Source: Croceitalea sp947503285
GTDB lineage: Bacteria; Bacteroidota; Bacteroidia; Flavobacteriales; Flavobacteriaceae
Reading direction: 5' to 3'
Length of the DNA stretch: 64,000 nt
NCBI RefSeq assembly: GCF_036985505.1
Contig: NZ_BTGQ01000002.1
Location: 62,001-126,000, forward strand
Shown piece after piece: positions 45,481 through 53,954 of this stretch. The stretch's first letter is position 1. Each line of letters begins with the position of its first letter. A program made the position numbers and the translations under genes. The notes beneath the pieces are model-generated. The model was not told where the DNA came from. It ran no database searches and was given only the letters and a program-made list of their open reading frames with translations.

Positions 45481-45978
45481 CTAGAAGTTTAACATTCCTT
45501 TATTATTCTCTTTTATTAATACAAAACTCTTTTTTTTACCCTTAATTTTTAGGTGTACCAAATTTTTTTGTTCTTCGTACAAATCGGTCAACAATTCGTT
45601 TTGTACGGTCACTGATTTCAAGGCAGCCAAATCCACATTTTCAACTTCCAAATAACATATCACAAGGTCATTCTCATACTTTTTGCCTAAAAAGGTATAG
45701 CCCTTATTTTCCCCGTTTAGGGTCAACAATAATTTAGCGTTGAGATACTTTTCTATATAGTCATCTACCAATGGGGGTTCGCCATCTGTGCCGAGATTGC
45801 CTTTAATACCATAACGTTCAAGTAATAAGGCCTCTAAATCGTCAATGAAAATACGCGAGGTAATTTGAAAACTTTCATCCTTCTCATTGTATGTGATATT
45901 GGTAACACTCACATAAAACTTATGAATGTTGAAACTCAAAAGTGGTACGATCAAAAAGAGTAAAAAAAAATTTTTCAT
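45481..45978 (-). CDS. DUF6702-family protein
   Basis: The product has 165 aa from the ATG at 45978; the seven upstream residues would spoil the signal peptide. After the signal (FFLLFLIVPLLSFNIH) come FYVSVTNITYN, SRIFIDDLEALLL and a beta-rich body ending with VHLKIKGKKKSFVLIKE. These fit DUF6702, a Bacteroidota family of unknown function that commonly stands beside M1 peptidase genes. There is a 59-bp gap before the M1 gene. Confidence 0.82.
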   Translation of the reverse strand: MKNFFLLFLIVPLLSFNIHKFYVSVTNITYNEKDESFQITSRIFIDDLEALLLERYGIKGNLGTDGEPPLVDDYIEKYLNAKLLLTLNGENKGYTFLGKKYENDLVICYLEVENVDLAALKSVTVQNELLTDLYEEQKNLVHLKIKGKKKSFVLIKENNKGMLNF

Positions 45979-46064
45979 TCGACTAATTTGCATATTCATT
46001 TTAGCAATATACGTGCCATTTTAGATAATTATAGTCCCAAACCTTCCGTGTGAAGGGCGATAAC

Positions 46065-46859
46065 CTAATCCAAGTCATTATTTTCACGGTAGGCACTACT
46101 TTTTTGCATCAAGAATTCCCATATCCTCAGTTCGTCTTTAGTAGCAACCATTTTTTGAAAACTGGGGTCAACTTCGCAGAAATACATAAAATCATCAATT
46201 TTTTCAAACGGAATTTTCAATTCCGTCACAAAAAGGGAATCTACGTACAAATTTTGTACCTGCTGGGTTCTTGCATAGGTTTTCTCAATTTTTACACGAT
46301 TCTTTAACATCTTGGTCCTTCCTGTAATCGCATTGATTATAGGATCTAAGGGTGGGGTCAGGATCATGCCTAAATTAAACTTCCCGTAAGTAGCCTGTTG
46401 TAGGCGACGTTCACTTTGGGTCGGTATCTTTTGATGGGCGTTAGGCAGGCCTAAGGCTTCGGCACTGACATCTTTTTCCAATTTTAGTACGTTCAGGTCT
46501 GCATCAAGACGCCCCGATAAGTTATAGGGATTGACCACTACCTCGCGAAGCTCATTAACGAATTCTTCCATCGGAATCGTTATTGTCGTACTTTGAAGCA
46601 ACTCTTGGCTTATGGGTATTATTTTTCGTTTGAATTGAATTGCCGAAAAAACCAGGGTATCATTGAGTTTGGCAAGAATTGAAAAATTTCCCTCAAAATC
46701 CGTAATTGTCGCCTTCTCTGTAGAGATATTTTGAATTACCACCCCTGTGACGTCTTTATCTTTAGCCGTAACCACCCCTTTCACCATTTTGGGGCCAAAA
46801 GTCTGGGCCGAAGTCAAAAAACCCAAACTTAAAAAAAAAAGAAAGAGACTATTCTTCAT
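46065..46859 (-). CDS. Carboxypeptidase-like regulatory domain protein, paralogue 1
   Basis: The product has 264 aa: signal peptide (FLFFLSLGFLTSAQ), one CarboxypepD_reg-like beta-sandwich (about 22-100; KGVVTAKDKDVTGVVIQN, TDFEGNFSI), and a C-terminal part ending in KIDDFMYFCEVDPSFQ and IWEFLMQKS. That last segment is clearly similar to the neighbour's C-terminus, so the two genes arose by tandem duplication. The ATG overlaps the upstream gene by 11 bp. Function unknown; an envelope partner of the M1 peptidase is an inference. Confidence 0.85.
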   Translation of the reverse strand: MKNSLFLFFLSLGFLTSAQTFGPKMVKGVVTAKDKDVTGVVIQNISTEKATITDFEGNFSILAKLNDTLVFSAIQFKRKIIPISQELLQSTTITIPMEEFVNELREVVVNPYNLSGRLDADLNVLKLEKDVSAEALGLPNAHQKIPTQSERRLQQATYGKFNLGMILTPPLDPIINAITGRTKMLKNRVKIEKTYARTQQVQNLYVDSLFVTELKIPFEKIDDFMYFCEVDPSFQKMVATKDELRIWEFLMQKSSAYRENNDLD

Positions 46860-47592
46860 TCAACTCAGCGAGGTAGGTCTTGCTATGGGTCACCAAGAAA
46901 TCGATCAATTGAAACTCATTCTCCTTTTTCAACAGGGACTGGGCACCCATCTTATCATCGCAGTACAATAAAAATGCATCTATTTTATCTTGGGGCAACT
47001 TCAGGTCTACCACAAAAAATTCATCGTCATATACCTGACGCAAAACCTCACTGACCTTTAATGGTTCGCGTTCAGTACCGTTTTCATTACGGGATTTGAA
47101 AATGGCCTTAAAGATATTTACGAAATTCAATCGTCCTTGAATTCTATCATTTTGTGATTGGTATGCTATATTTTCAACCTCGGTGGAACGATCGATCTCA
47201 TATTCAAACTCTTTGAGGTCCTCATTCTTAACCTCTATGAATTTCTGTTGGTTCTCTGGCCCTACGACGACCTCATCCAATTCGGTCACTTTTTCGGTAA
47301 CCTCGACCACCAAGCGATTGTTCTCCAAAATAGCTTTGGTGATGACCACAACTTCCAATTCATAGTTGACTGCGGTAAATACCAACTGATCGCCTTCTTT
47401 TACACGAATCATGAATTGCCCCTGTTCATTGGTAATTGTTGCCGTTTCAGAAGTAGAGTTGATGACGTTCTCGTTCACGACATTATTCCCACGATATAAA
47501 ACCTTTCCCCTAAGGGGTTGACGACCATCATCTTGGGCATAGGCGCTAATCAGGCAAGAAAACAAAAAAATTGCTAAAAATCGGATTTTCAT
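46849..47592 (-). CDS. Carboxypeptidase-like regulatory domain protein, paralogue 2
   Basis: The product has 247 aa from the ATG at 47592; a longer frame from 47712 adds 40 residues ahead of a clear signal peptide (FLAIFLFSCLISAYAQ) and is rejected. The regulatory-like domain is at about 24-110 (GKVLYRGNNVVNENVIN, TNEQGQFMIRVKEGDQ). The C-terminal DKIDAFLLYCDD and LIDFLVTHSKTYL match the paralogue downstream. It is the first gene of the run that continues through the DUF6702 and M1 genes. Confidence 0.85.
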   Translation of the reverse strand: MKIRFLAIFLFSCLISAYAQDDGRQPLRGKVLYRGNNVVNENVINSTSETATITNEQGQFMIRVKEGDQLVFTAVNYELEVVVITKAILENNRLVVEVTEKVTELDEVVVGPENQQKFIEVKNEDLKEFEYEIDRSTEVENIAYQSQNDRIQGRLNFVNIFKAIFKSRNENGTEREPLKVSEVLRQVYDDEFFVVDLKLPQDKIDAFLLYCDDKMGAQSLLKKENEFQLIDFLVTHSKTYLAELNEE

Positions 47593-47768
47593 GTGGTGGT
47601 TTTCGAATTCAATTTGATAAAGAAAATTATACATTTTGTGATAAAAAAAATTGGCACTGTAAACTTTTGTTAATTCTTGGGAAGGAGCCTTGAATCTATT
47701 TTCGAATTCCATTCAGCGAACACTTTTATACTTTGACCTATAAAATTAGCTACAATCGGTCGATCTGT

Positions 47769-47776
47769 TATTTTTG
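47769..47776 (+). promoter_or_regulatory. Candidate -7 promoter box for the fibre operon
   Basis: TATTTTTG matches TAnnTTTG, 43 bp before the fibre-protein start. A TTTG further upstream (47732) is too far away for normal spacing. Confidence 0.35.
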
Positions 47777-47818
47777 TCATGCTTTTGAGCACCCCAATTT
47801 TTATTAAGAACCTTAATC

Positions 47819-50800
47819 ATGAAAAAATATTTATTCTGCATACTGCTATGCTTATCCACCGGTCATATTCTAAAAGCACAGGTAAAAGTTGGTGACAACC
47901 CACAAAACATAGATGCCTCTTCGTTGCTCGAACTAGAGAGCAACAATAGGGTCTTTGTCATTTCGAGGGTCAACGATGCGCAAATGCAAAACATTACCCC
48001 GCTCAATGGGGCTATTGTTTACAACACTGATGAACAATGTGTTTTTTACTATGATGGGGTACAATGGGTCAACCTTTGTAGCGAGGCAAACACCACAAAT
48101 GTCAGTCTTGAGTTAATCGATGAGGCATTGGTGCTTACTGACAGTGATGGAAATTCCGTTAGCGTCCCTTTAGAAGGCATTGGGGAACAAACCTTTACCA
48201 CAGATCCCATGATCAACTTCAACGAAACGATCACCATTACCCAAACCGGAAACAATTTCAACTTCGAGGTGAGTCAAATTACGGGTGAGAATATTGCCGA
48301 TAGTACAATTCAAGGGGTTGATTTTGCACCAAATTCCATTACCGAAGACAAATTGGCACCGCTCTCGGTAAGCCAGGGAAAACTGCAGGAAAATGCCGTT
48401 GCGGATTTTCAATTGGATTATAGTCAGGTAACCTTAAATGATTTCACCAATGATGCGGGCTTCATTACCTCGGTAGAGTTGATCAGTCCAAATCCCAACA
48501 ATGCCATCACTGACGTTGATGGGGCTTTTTACGATGACTCCCAATTGGTAACCAATATTGCCAACAACGACCAAAGAATTACGGACCATCTGGCCTTGGA
48601 CAATGACTTGAGCGACCAAAATGAACGATTGACGAATGCGGAAGTACAGGGTGATGAACTGGTGCTGACCGAAAGTGGGGTTGAAACCAGGGTGGATTTA
48701 GCACCTTTTAACAATACGGGAACGGATGAACAAAACCTGTCATTGAATGGCAATCGTATTGAAATAGATAATGGTAATGGTGTGGATTTAGAGCCTTTGC
48801 TGGTAGCCAATAACGTTGGGGTTATTCCAACCGGAAATATTAGCAGTGATAATGTGCAATTGGCATTGGAAGAATTACAGGGCGATATCGATAACATTAA
48901 TGCAGGAGGAGCTAATACGGACGAGCAGGATCTTGGTATTGGAACTGGCGGAACTCCTGGCGAAAGTGTTGAAGTGACGATTACGAATGGAAATAACGCC
49001 ATAGTCAATATTCAAGATGGGGATTTCGATGATGAAAACGAAATTCAAGATGCCGTTGAAGTTGATATTAACCCTATTACCGGCATTACAGGGGATAATG
49101 TGCAATTGGCATTGGAAGAACTACAGACTGATATAGCTGCCTTGAATGCCGGTGGAGGTAATACCGATGAACAGGATCTTGGTATTGGAACTGGCGGAAC
49201 TCCTGGTGAAAGTGTTGAAGTTACGATTACAAATGGGAATAATACCTTGGTCAACATTCAAGATGGGGATTTCGATGATGAAAACGAAATTCAAGATGCC
49301 ATTGAAGTTGATATAAACCCCATAACTGGGATTACAGGGGATAATGTGCAATTGGCATTGGAGGAACTACAAAATGACATCGATGTTATCAACACGGCTA
49401 CTGACGAAAACACCACAAACGCCACTTTGGCAACCACCGATACCGACGCCGACGGAACAGATGATACCCTGACGCTCACCGACTCCGAAGGGGGAACCGT
49501 TACCGTTGCATTGGCGGATATCAATACGGGCGCGGACCAGGACACCACAAACGCCACTCTGGCGACCACCGATACCGATGCCGATGGAACCGATGATACC
49601 CTGACGCTCACCGACTCAGATGGAGGTACCGTTACCGTTGCATTGGCGGATATCAATACGGGCGCGGACCAGGACACTACAAACGCCACTCTGGCGACCA
49701 CCGATACCGACGCCGATGGAACCGATGATACCCTGACGCTTACCGACTCCGAAGGGGGCACAGTTACCGTTGCATTGACGGACATCAATACAGGGGTCGA
49801 CGAGAATACCACCAACGCCACTTTGGCGACCACCGATACCGATGCCGATGGAACCGATGATACCCTGACGCTCACCGACTCAGATGGAGGTACCGTTACC
49901 GTTGCATTGGCGGATATCAATACGGGCGCGGACCAGGACACTACAAACGCCACTCTGGCGACCACCGATACCGACGCCGATGGAACCGATGATACCCTGA
50001 CGCTTACCGACTCCGAGGGGGGCACAGTTACCGTTGCATTGACGGACATCAATACAGGGGTCGACGAGAATACCACCAACGCCACTTTGGCGACCACCGA
50101 TACCGACGCCGATGGAACCGATGATACCCTGACCTTGACCGACTCCGAGGGGGGCACCGTTACCGTTGCATTGGCGGACATCAATACCGGGGTCGACGAG
50201 AACACCACCAACGCCACTTTGGCGACCACCGATACCGACGCCGATGGAACTGATGATACCCTGACGCTCACCGACTCCGAAGGGGGCACCGTTACCGTTG
50301 CATTGGCGGACATCAATACCGGGGTCGACGAGAACACCACCAACGCCACTTTGGCGACCACCGATACCGACGCGGACGGAACCGACGATACCCTGACGCT
50401 CACCGACTCCGAAGGGGGAACCGTTACCGTTGCATTGGCGGATATCAATACCGGGGTCGACGAGAATACCACCAACGCCACTCTGGCGACCACCGATACC
50501 GACGCCGATGGAACTGATGATACCCTGACGCTAACAGACTCAGAGGGGGGTACCGTTACCGTGCCGCTGGCGGACATCAACACCGAAACATTTGTTGGGT
50601 CTAGCGCGGGAGAAGTGTTTTTTGCTAATGATACCGATTTTGCACCGACCGGAGTCGGCAATGAATTTTACTGGGATCCCAATGGAAGACTAGGTGCATT
50701 CGGAGCTTTGTATATCGGTGTTGATGGAAATACACAAACTTCTCAAGCCAAAGTACAAATAGCAGATAATTTTCCTGGTTTAGGATATGCCTTGCAATTG

Positions 50801-51928
50801 TCAAATTATAGTGCAGATGACGGTAACGAACATTCTACAGGAATCTTATTTTCTACCGAAATAAAAAATGATGGTTTTGGAAAAGGGGCTTTGGTTTACC
50901 AAAGAAATAACACAGCAGCACAAAATTTCGCACGTGGGGATTTTCATTTCCTACAAAATACTTCACCTAATTTTGACAATCCAGAAATTAGTGATGCCGT
51001 TATGACCATTAAAAACAATGGAGATGTTGGTATCGGAATTACGGAACCCACCCAGCAACTTCACGTGACAAACAATATACGAGTTGAAGGTCAATTTTAT
51101 GATAGTAATAATGAATCTGGAACTTCTGGACAAATACTTTCCTCAACTGGGACTGGAACTGACTGGATAGACCCAACGGGAGGTGGAACTATTGTAAGTA
51201 CTGATACTGACCAAATAATTTCTGTAGGTGGTGATGGTGGTGCTTTTTTAGATAATGCTTCAATTGATGTTACGTTTGCAACAGATTTAGAAGTGACAAC
51301 AGCATTTAATGCCTTCACAGTTTCTGGCGGGCCAACAGGAATTATTAACCCAAATTCAATTACACAAGGGGATATTGGACTTAACGCTATTGGTGCTGGC
51401 GAAATTCAATCGGATGCTGTTTCTTCTGATGAAATTGAAGATGCTTCTATTCTAAACGAAGACATAGCGGCTACAGCGGCAATTGATGGCTTTAAAATAA
51501 TTCCAGATTTTACTCAAGGAATTACAACTACAGGCGGCTTAAGTGTGCAGGCAGATATAATTCTGAATGGAAATATGGTAGTTCCCGATTATGTCTTCCA
51601 AAACTATTTTGATGGCTTTTCTAATTTAAATGAAGACTATAAATTCAAAAGTTTGTCAGAAATCGAGCATTTCCTTCAAAAGAACAAACACTTACCAGGG
51701 GTAACTTCAGCAGCAAAAGCAAAAAAAGAGGGACATTGGAATTTAAGCAAGTCCAACTTGCAAAACCTCGAAAAAATAGAAGAGTTGTTTCTCCATACCA
51801 TTGAGCAAGAAAAGAAAATTAAAGCCTTACAATCAAAAAATACCGCTTTGAATAGCGAATTGGAAGCCCTAAAAAAAGATATGGCATTGATAAAAGCAAT
51901 GCTTTTGAAAAATGAGCAATCCAATTAA
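47819..51928 (+). CDS. Giant repeat-built fibre-like surface protein
   Basis: The protein has 1369 aa with a signal peptide (LFCILLCLSTGHILKAQ). The N-terminal 100 aa include the Bacteroidota tail-fibre-like start (ASSLLELESNNRVFVISR, GAIVYNTDEQCVFYYDG). Two copies plus part of an 82-aa repeat follow (about 344-520), then nine near-identical 44-aa repeats (about 529-924) with a DTDADGTDD loop like calcium-binding loops. A trimer-head-like region then leads to the C-terminal SEIEHFLQKNKHLPGV and a coiled coil (about 1310-1365). There is no T9SS CTD. The layout recalls phage tail fibres and trimeric adhesins. It is followed one base later by a T9SS-sorted protein. Codon use shifts toward AT after the repeats. 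Function unknown; adhesion is an inference. Confidence 0.85.
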   Translation: MKKYLFCILLCLSTGHILKAQVKVGDNPQNIDASSLLELESNNRVFVISRVNDAQMQNITPLNGAIVYNTDEQCVFYYDGVQWVNLCSEANTTNVSLELIDEALVLTDSDGNSVSVPLEGIGEQTFTTDPMINFNETITITQTGNNFNFEVSQITGENIADSTIQGVDFAPNSITEDKLAPLSVSQGKLQENAVADFQLDYSQVTLNDFTNDAGFITSVELISPNPNNAITDVDGAFYDDSQLVTNIANNDQRITDHLALDNDLSDQNERLTNAEVQGDELVLTESGVETRVDLAPFNNTGTDEQNLSLNGNRIEIDNGNGVDLEPLLVANNVGVIPTGNISSDNVQLALEELQGDIDNINAGGANTDEQDLGIGTGGTPGESVEVTITNGNNAIVNIQDGDFDDENEIQDAVEVDINPITGITGDNVQLALEELQTDIAALNAGGGNTDEQDLGIGTGGTPGESVEVTITNGNNTLVNIQDGDFDDENEIQDAIEVDINPITGITGDNVQLALEELQNDIDVINTATDENTTNATLATTDTDADGTDDTLTLTDSEGGTVTVALADINTGADQDTTNATLATTDTDADGTDDTLTLTDSDGGTVTVALADINTGADQDTTNATLATTDTDADGTDDTLTLTDSEGGTVTVALTDINTGVDENTTNATLATTDTDADGTDDTLTLTDSDGGTVTVALADINTGADQDTTNATLATTDTDADGTDDTLTLTDSEGGTVTVALTDINTGVDENTTNATLATTDTDADGTDDTLTLTDSEGGTVTVALADINTGVDENTTNATLATTDTDADGTDDTLTLTDSEGGTVTVALADINTGVDENTTNATLATTDTDADGTDDTLTLTDSEGGTVTVALADINTGVDENTTNATLATTDTDADGTDDTLTLTDSEGGTVTVPLADINTETFVGSSAGEVFFANDTDFAPTGVGNEFYWDPNGRLGAFGALYIGVDGNTQTSQAKVQIADNFPGLGYALQLSNYSADDGNEHSTGILFSTEIKNDGFGKGALVYQRNNTAAQNFARGDFHFLQNTSPNFDNPEISDAVMTIKNNGDVGIGITEPTQQLHVTNNIRVEGQFYDSNNESGTSGQILSSTGTGTDWIDPTGGGTIVSTDTDQIISVGGDGGAFLDNASIDVTFATDLEVTTAFNAFTVSGGPTGIINPNSITQGDIGLNAIGAGEIQSDAVSSDEIEDASILNEDIAATAAIDGFKIIPDFTQGITTTGGLSVQADIILNGNMVVPDYVFQNYFDGFSNLNEDYKFKSLSEIEHFLQKNKHLPGVTSAAKAKKEGHWNLSKSNLQNLEKIEELFLHTIEQEKKIKALQSKNTALNSELEALKKDMALIKAMLLKNEQSN
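48848..49402 (+). repeat. 82-aa (246-bp) direct repeats in the fibre gene
   Basis: The phrase GATAATGTGCAATTGG recurs at 48848, 49094 and 49340, exactly 246 bp apart. Units encode DNVQLALEELQ, TDEQDLGIGTGG and VNIQDGDFDDENEIQDA. There are two full units and the beginning of a third, which runs into the 132-bp array. Confidence 0.9.
49403..50590 (+). repeat. Nine 132-bp (44-aa) tandem repeats
   Basis: The phrase ACGCCACT begins at 49419, 49551, 49683, 49815, 49947, 50079, 50211, 50343 and 50475, always 132 bp apart. Each unit encodes TTNATLATTDTDADGTDD, then TLTLTDS(E/D)GG and TVTVALADINTG. Variants (QD/EN, A/T, GA/GV) alternate. Near-identity at DNA level marks recent expansion and a site prone to copy-number change. 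The antisense strand stays open throughout, but this is a by-product of codon choice. Confidence 0.97.
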
Positions 51929-51929
51929 G

Positions 51930-53093
51930 ATGAAAAACATACTTATAAGTATTCTTTTATTGGTAAGTCCATTGATATGGGGGCAAACCGCCTTTTACAA
52001 TAGCGGAGGGCTACAGCTACATAGTAATACCCAGATTGGTTTTCATACCAATTTTATCAATGACAGTGAGTTTACTACAACTGATGGTCTGATTGGTTTT
52101 TATGGTGACAATCCCATAACACTACAAGGCATCATAGCACCAACTATTTATGATGCCGAAATTTTCTTACCCAACAATCTTTTGTTGGAAAACCAATTGA
52201 ATGTCACCAACAATTTTAATTTTATAGGCGGTAATGTCGAGAGCCTTCTTAGTAACGAAACCGTGTATTTGAATTTTGAGGAAAATGCCTTTTTTACGGG
52301 CGAAAACGACACCTCGAAAGTAACTGGGTTTGCGGCGATTACCGATAAGCGTTTTTTTTCTTTTCCGGTAGGGGACGAGACCCTGTTAAGGCCCTTATTG
52401 CTGGAATCGGATAATACAAACGATTTTGCCTTATGTGCCTACCTATTTGAGAATCCGTCAAACCCGACATCCATACCAGAACGTTTTGATACCGATAATA
52501 TCGTTAGGGATATCGGTTTTGTAAGTGACCAGGAATTTTGGATTATTCAAGCAAATCAGCCATCAGTGGTAACGGTAAGCTGGAACCCCAGAAGCGCCCT
52601 TGATAATTTGGCCACCTCCGTCGAGGAAATCATTCTTGTTGGTTGGTCAAAATCTTCCGACCGATGGATTGCTATTGGCAATTCGGCTATTAGTGGTGAT
52701 TTAAACCAGGGGTTTTTGGTTTCCGAAAAATTTGTACCAAGTGATTATGCAGCGATAACCTTTGGTACCACACCTTTACCCACCGATACCTTCGCCGTAA
52801 ACAACCCTACCTTGGGCAATTATTTTCTTTCACCCAATGGTGATGGTACCAACGACTTTTTGGTCTTTGATGAAATCGAGGATGTCGGTGCAAATCAGGT
52901 GTTCATTTATAATCGTTTTGGTCAGAAAGTATTTGCAATGGCCAACTATGTGAATGAGTTCGGGGGTGTTTCAAACATCGACAATCTTGTTTTAAGCCGA
53001 GATGATGGATTACCTGAGGGAATCTATTTTTATACCGTCACACTTTTTGACGAAGGACTGGACTATCAGGGCTTTCTTTTCTTAGACCGTTGA
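51930..53093 (+). CDS. T9SS type B sorting-domain protein paired with the fibre
   Basis: The product has 387 aa from the ATG at 51930; an ATG six codons earlier overlaps the fibre gene's end. Signal peptide: ILISILLLVSPLIWGQ. The body (about 20-290) is beta-rich (LQLHSNTQIGFHTNFIND, LQGIIAPTIYDAEIFLPNN) without a named domain. The C-terminus is a gliding-motility/CHU_C type B domain (NYFLSPNGDGTNDFLVF, VFIYNRFGQKVF, EGIYFYTV, ending GFLFLDR), so it is exported by T9SS and fixed at the surface. One base separates it from the fibre gene, so co-translation is likely; it may present or anchor the fibre. Confidence 0.85.
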   Translation: MKNILISILLLVSPLIWGQTAFYNSGGLQLHSNTQIGFHTNFINDSEFTTTDGLIGFYGDNPITLQGIIAPTIYDAEIFLPNNLLLENQLNVTNNFNFIGGNVESLLSNETVYLNFEENAFFTGENDTSKVTGFAAITDKRFFSFPVGDETLLRPLLLESDNTNDFALCAYLFENPSNPTSIPERFDTDNIVRDIGFVSDQEFWIIQANQPSVVTVSWNPRSALDNLATSVEEIILVGWSKSSDRWIAIGNSAISGDLNQGFLVSEKFVPSDYAAITFGTTPLPTDTFAVNNPTLGNYFLSPNGDGTNDFLVFDEIEDVGANQVFIYNRFGQKVFAMANYVNEFGGVSNIDNLVLSRDDGLPEGIYFYTVTLFDEGLDYQGFLFLDR

Positions 53094-53118
53094 TTCTTCA
53101 ATTTACTTAGTACTTTTA
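53090..53118 (+). promoter_or_regulatory. Candidate promoter of the M15 peptidase gene
   Basis: TTG (53090-53092), an 18-nt spacer and TACTTTTA (53111-53118) resemble the TTG / TAnnTTTG promoter with one mismatch in the last base. The gene starts 59 bp later. Confidence 0.3.
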
Positions 53119-53177
53119 TATACGATTACCACTTCATAAAGCGTTGTGATAATGCAGTTATAGTACAATTAATAGTA

Positions 53178-53912
53178 ATGCAAAGAAGAAGTTTTATCAA
53201 AAAGGTGGGTATCGGTAGTTTGGCAATGACCACTTTTCCCTTGACCACAATCCATAATGACCCAGAATACTCCATCGTAGAACTGACAGGCAAGGCAACC
53301 ATTGATTTATACGGAGAAGGAATAAACCTTCGAAAAGAGGCCCATGACGCCTTCGTATTAATGAAAAAAGCAGCCTATAGTGCTGGTTTTGACATTAAGA
53401 TGATTTCAAGTTACCGTGACTTTTATAGACAAGAAGCCATTTGGGAACGAAAATACATCAGCTACACCGAAGAAGAGGGTATGTTACCCATAGATGCTAT
53501 TGCCAAAATCATTGAATACTCGACCATACCCGGTACCAGTAGACACCATTGGGGAACGGATATCGATATTATTGACGGATATCCAAAGGTCAATGGCGAC
53601 GTTTTGGTGCCTGAAAAATTTGAAGAGGGGGGTCCATTTGAACCCTTTAAAAATTGGTTGGATAAAAATGCTGAAAAATTTGGATTCTATCTGGTCTATA
53701 CCGATGACTATTTCAGAAAAGGATTTAAGTACGAACCTTGGCATTACAGCTATGCACCATTATCGAAACCAATGCTGACCCAATTTCGAAAAAAGAACAT
53801 TTTTCGAATGATTCAAAATGAAACGTTTGAGGGCGCAGAACATTTTACCACGAGTTTTTTAAAGAATTACATCCACAACAATATTTTAGACATTAACCCA
53901 GATTTGCTATAG
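53178..53912 (+). CDS. M15-family (VanY-type) D-Ala-D-Ala carboxypeptidase
   Basis: The product has 244 aa. A twin-arginine-like signal (RRSFIKK, then GIGSLAMTTF) begins the protein, suggesting Tat export. Metallopeptidase landmarks of the M15B/VanY group follow: ISSYRDFYRQEAIWERK (about 77-93), the zinc motif SRHHWGTDIDI with His and Asp, and the final His in EPWHYSY. It would trim peptidoglycan stem peptides in the periplasm. It is followed 42 bp later by an M48 peptidase gene on the same strand. Confidence 0.9.
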   Translation: MQRRSFIKKVGIGSLAMTTFPLTTIHNDPEYSIVELTGKATIDLYGEGINLRKEAHDAFVLMKKAAYSAGFDIKMISSYRDFYRQEAIWERKYISYTEEEGMLPIDAIAKIIEYSTIPGTSRHHWGTDIDIIDGYPKVNGDVLVPEKFEEGGPFEPFKNWLDKNAEKFGFYLVYTDDYFRKGFKYEPWHYSYAPLSKPMLTQFRKKNIFRMIQNETFEGAEHFTTSFLKNYIHNNILDINPDLL

Positions 53913-53954
53913 TGCTCTTTTTTGTATATTGAACGACCTTAAGAACGCAAGACC

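Noticed and set aside
46849..47712. Paralogue 2 starting at 47712.
   Set aside because: The 40 extra residues precede a typical signal peptide starting at the ATG at 47592.
49403..50590. Regular repeats considered as a CRISPR array.
   Set aside because: Units are contiguous 132-bp coding repeats without unique spacers, and there are no cas genes.
49291..50661. A 456-codon open frame on the minus strand opposite the fibre repeats.
   Set aside because: It follows from the periodic codon use of the 132-bp repeats; it has no ribosome site or signal and only mirrors the sense repeats.
47819..51928. The fibre gene considered part of a prophage tail module.
   Set aside because: There are no other phage structural, lysis or integrase genes near; the neighbour is a T9SS protein.
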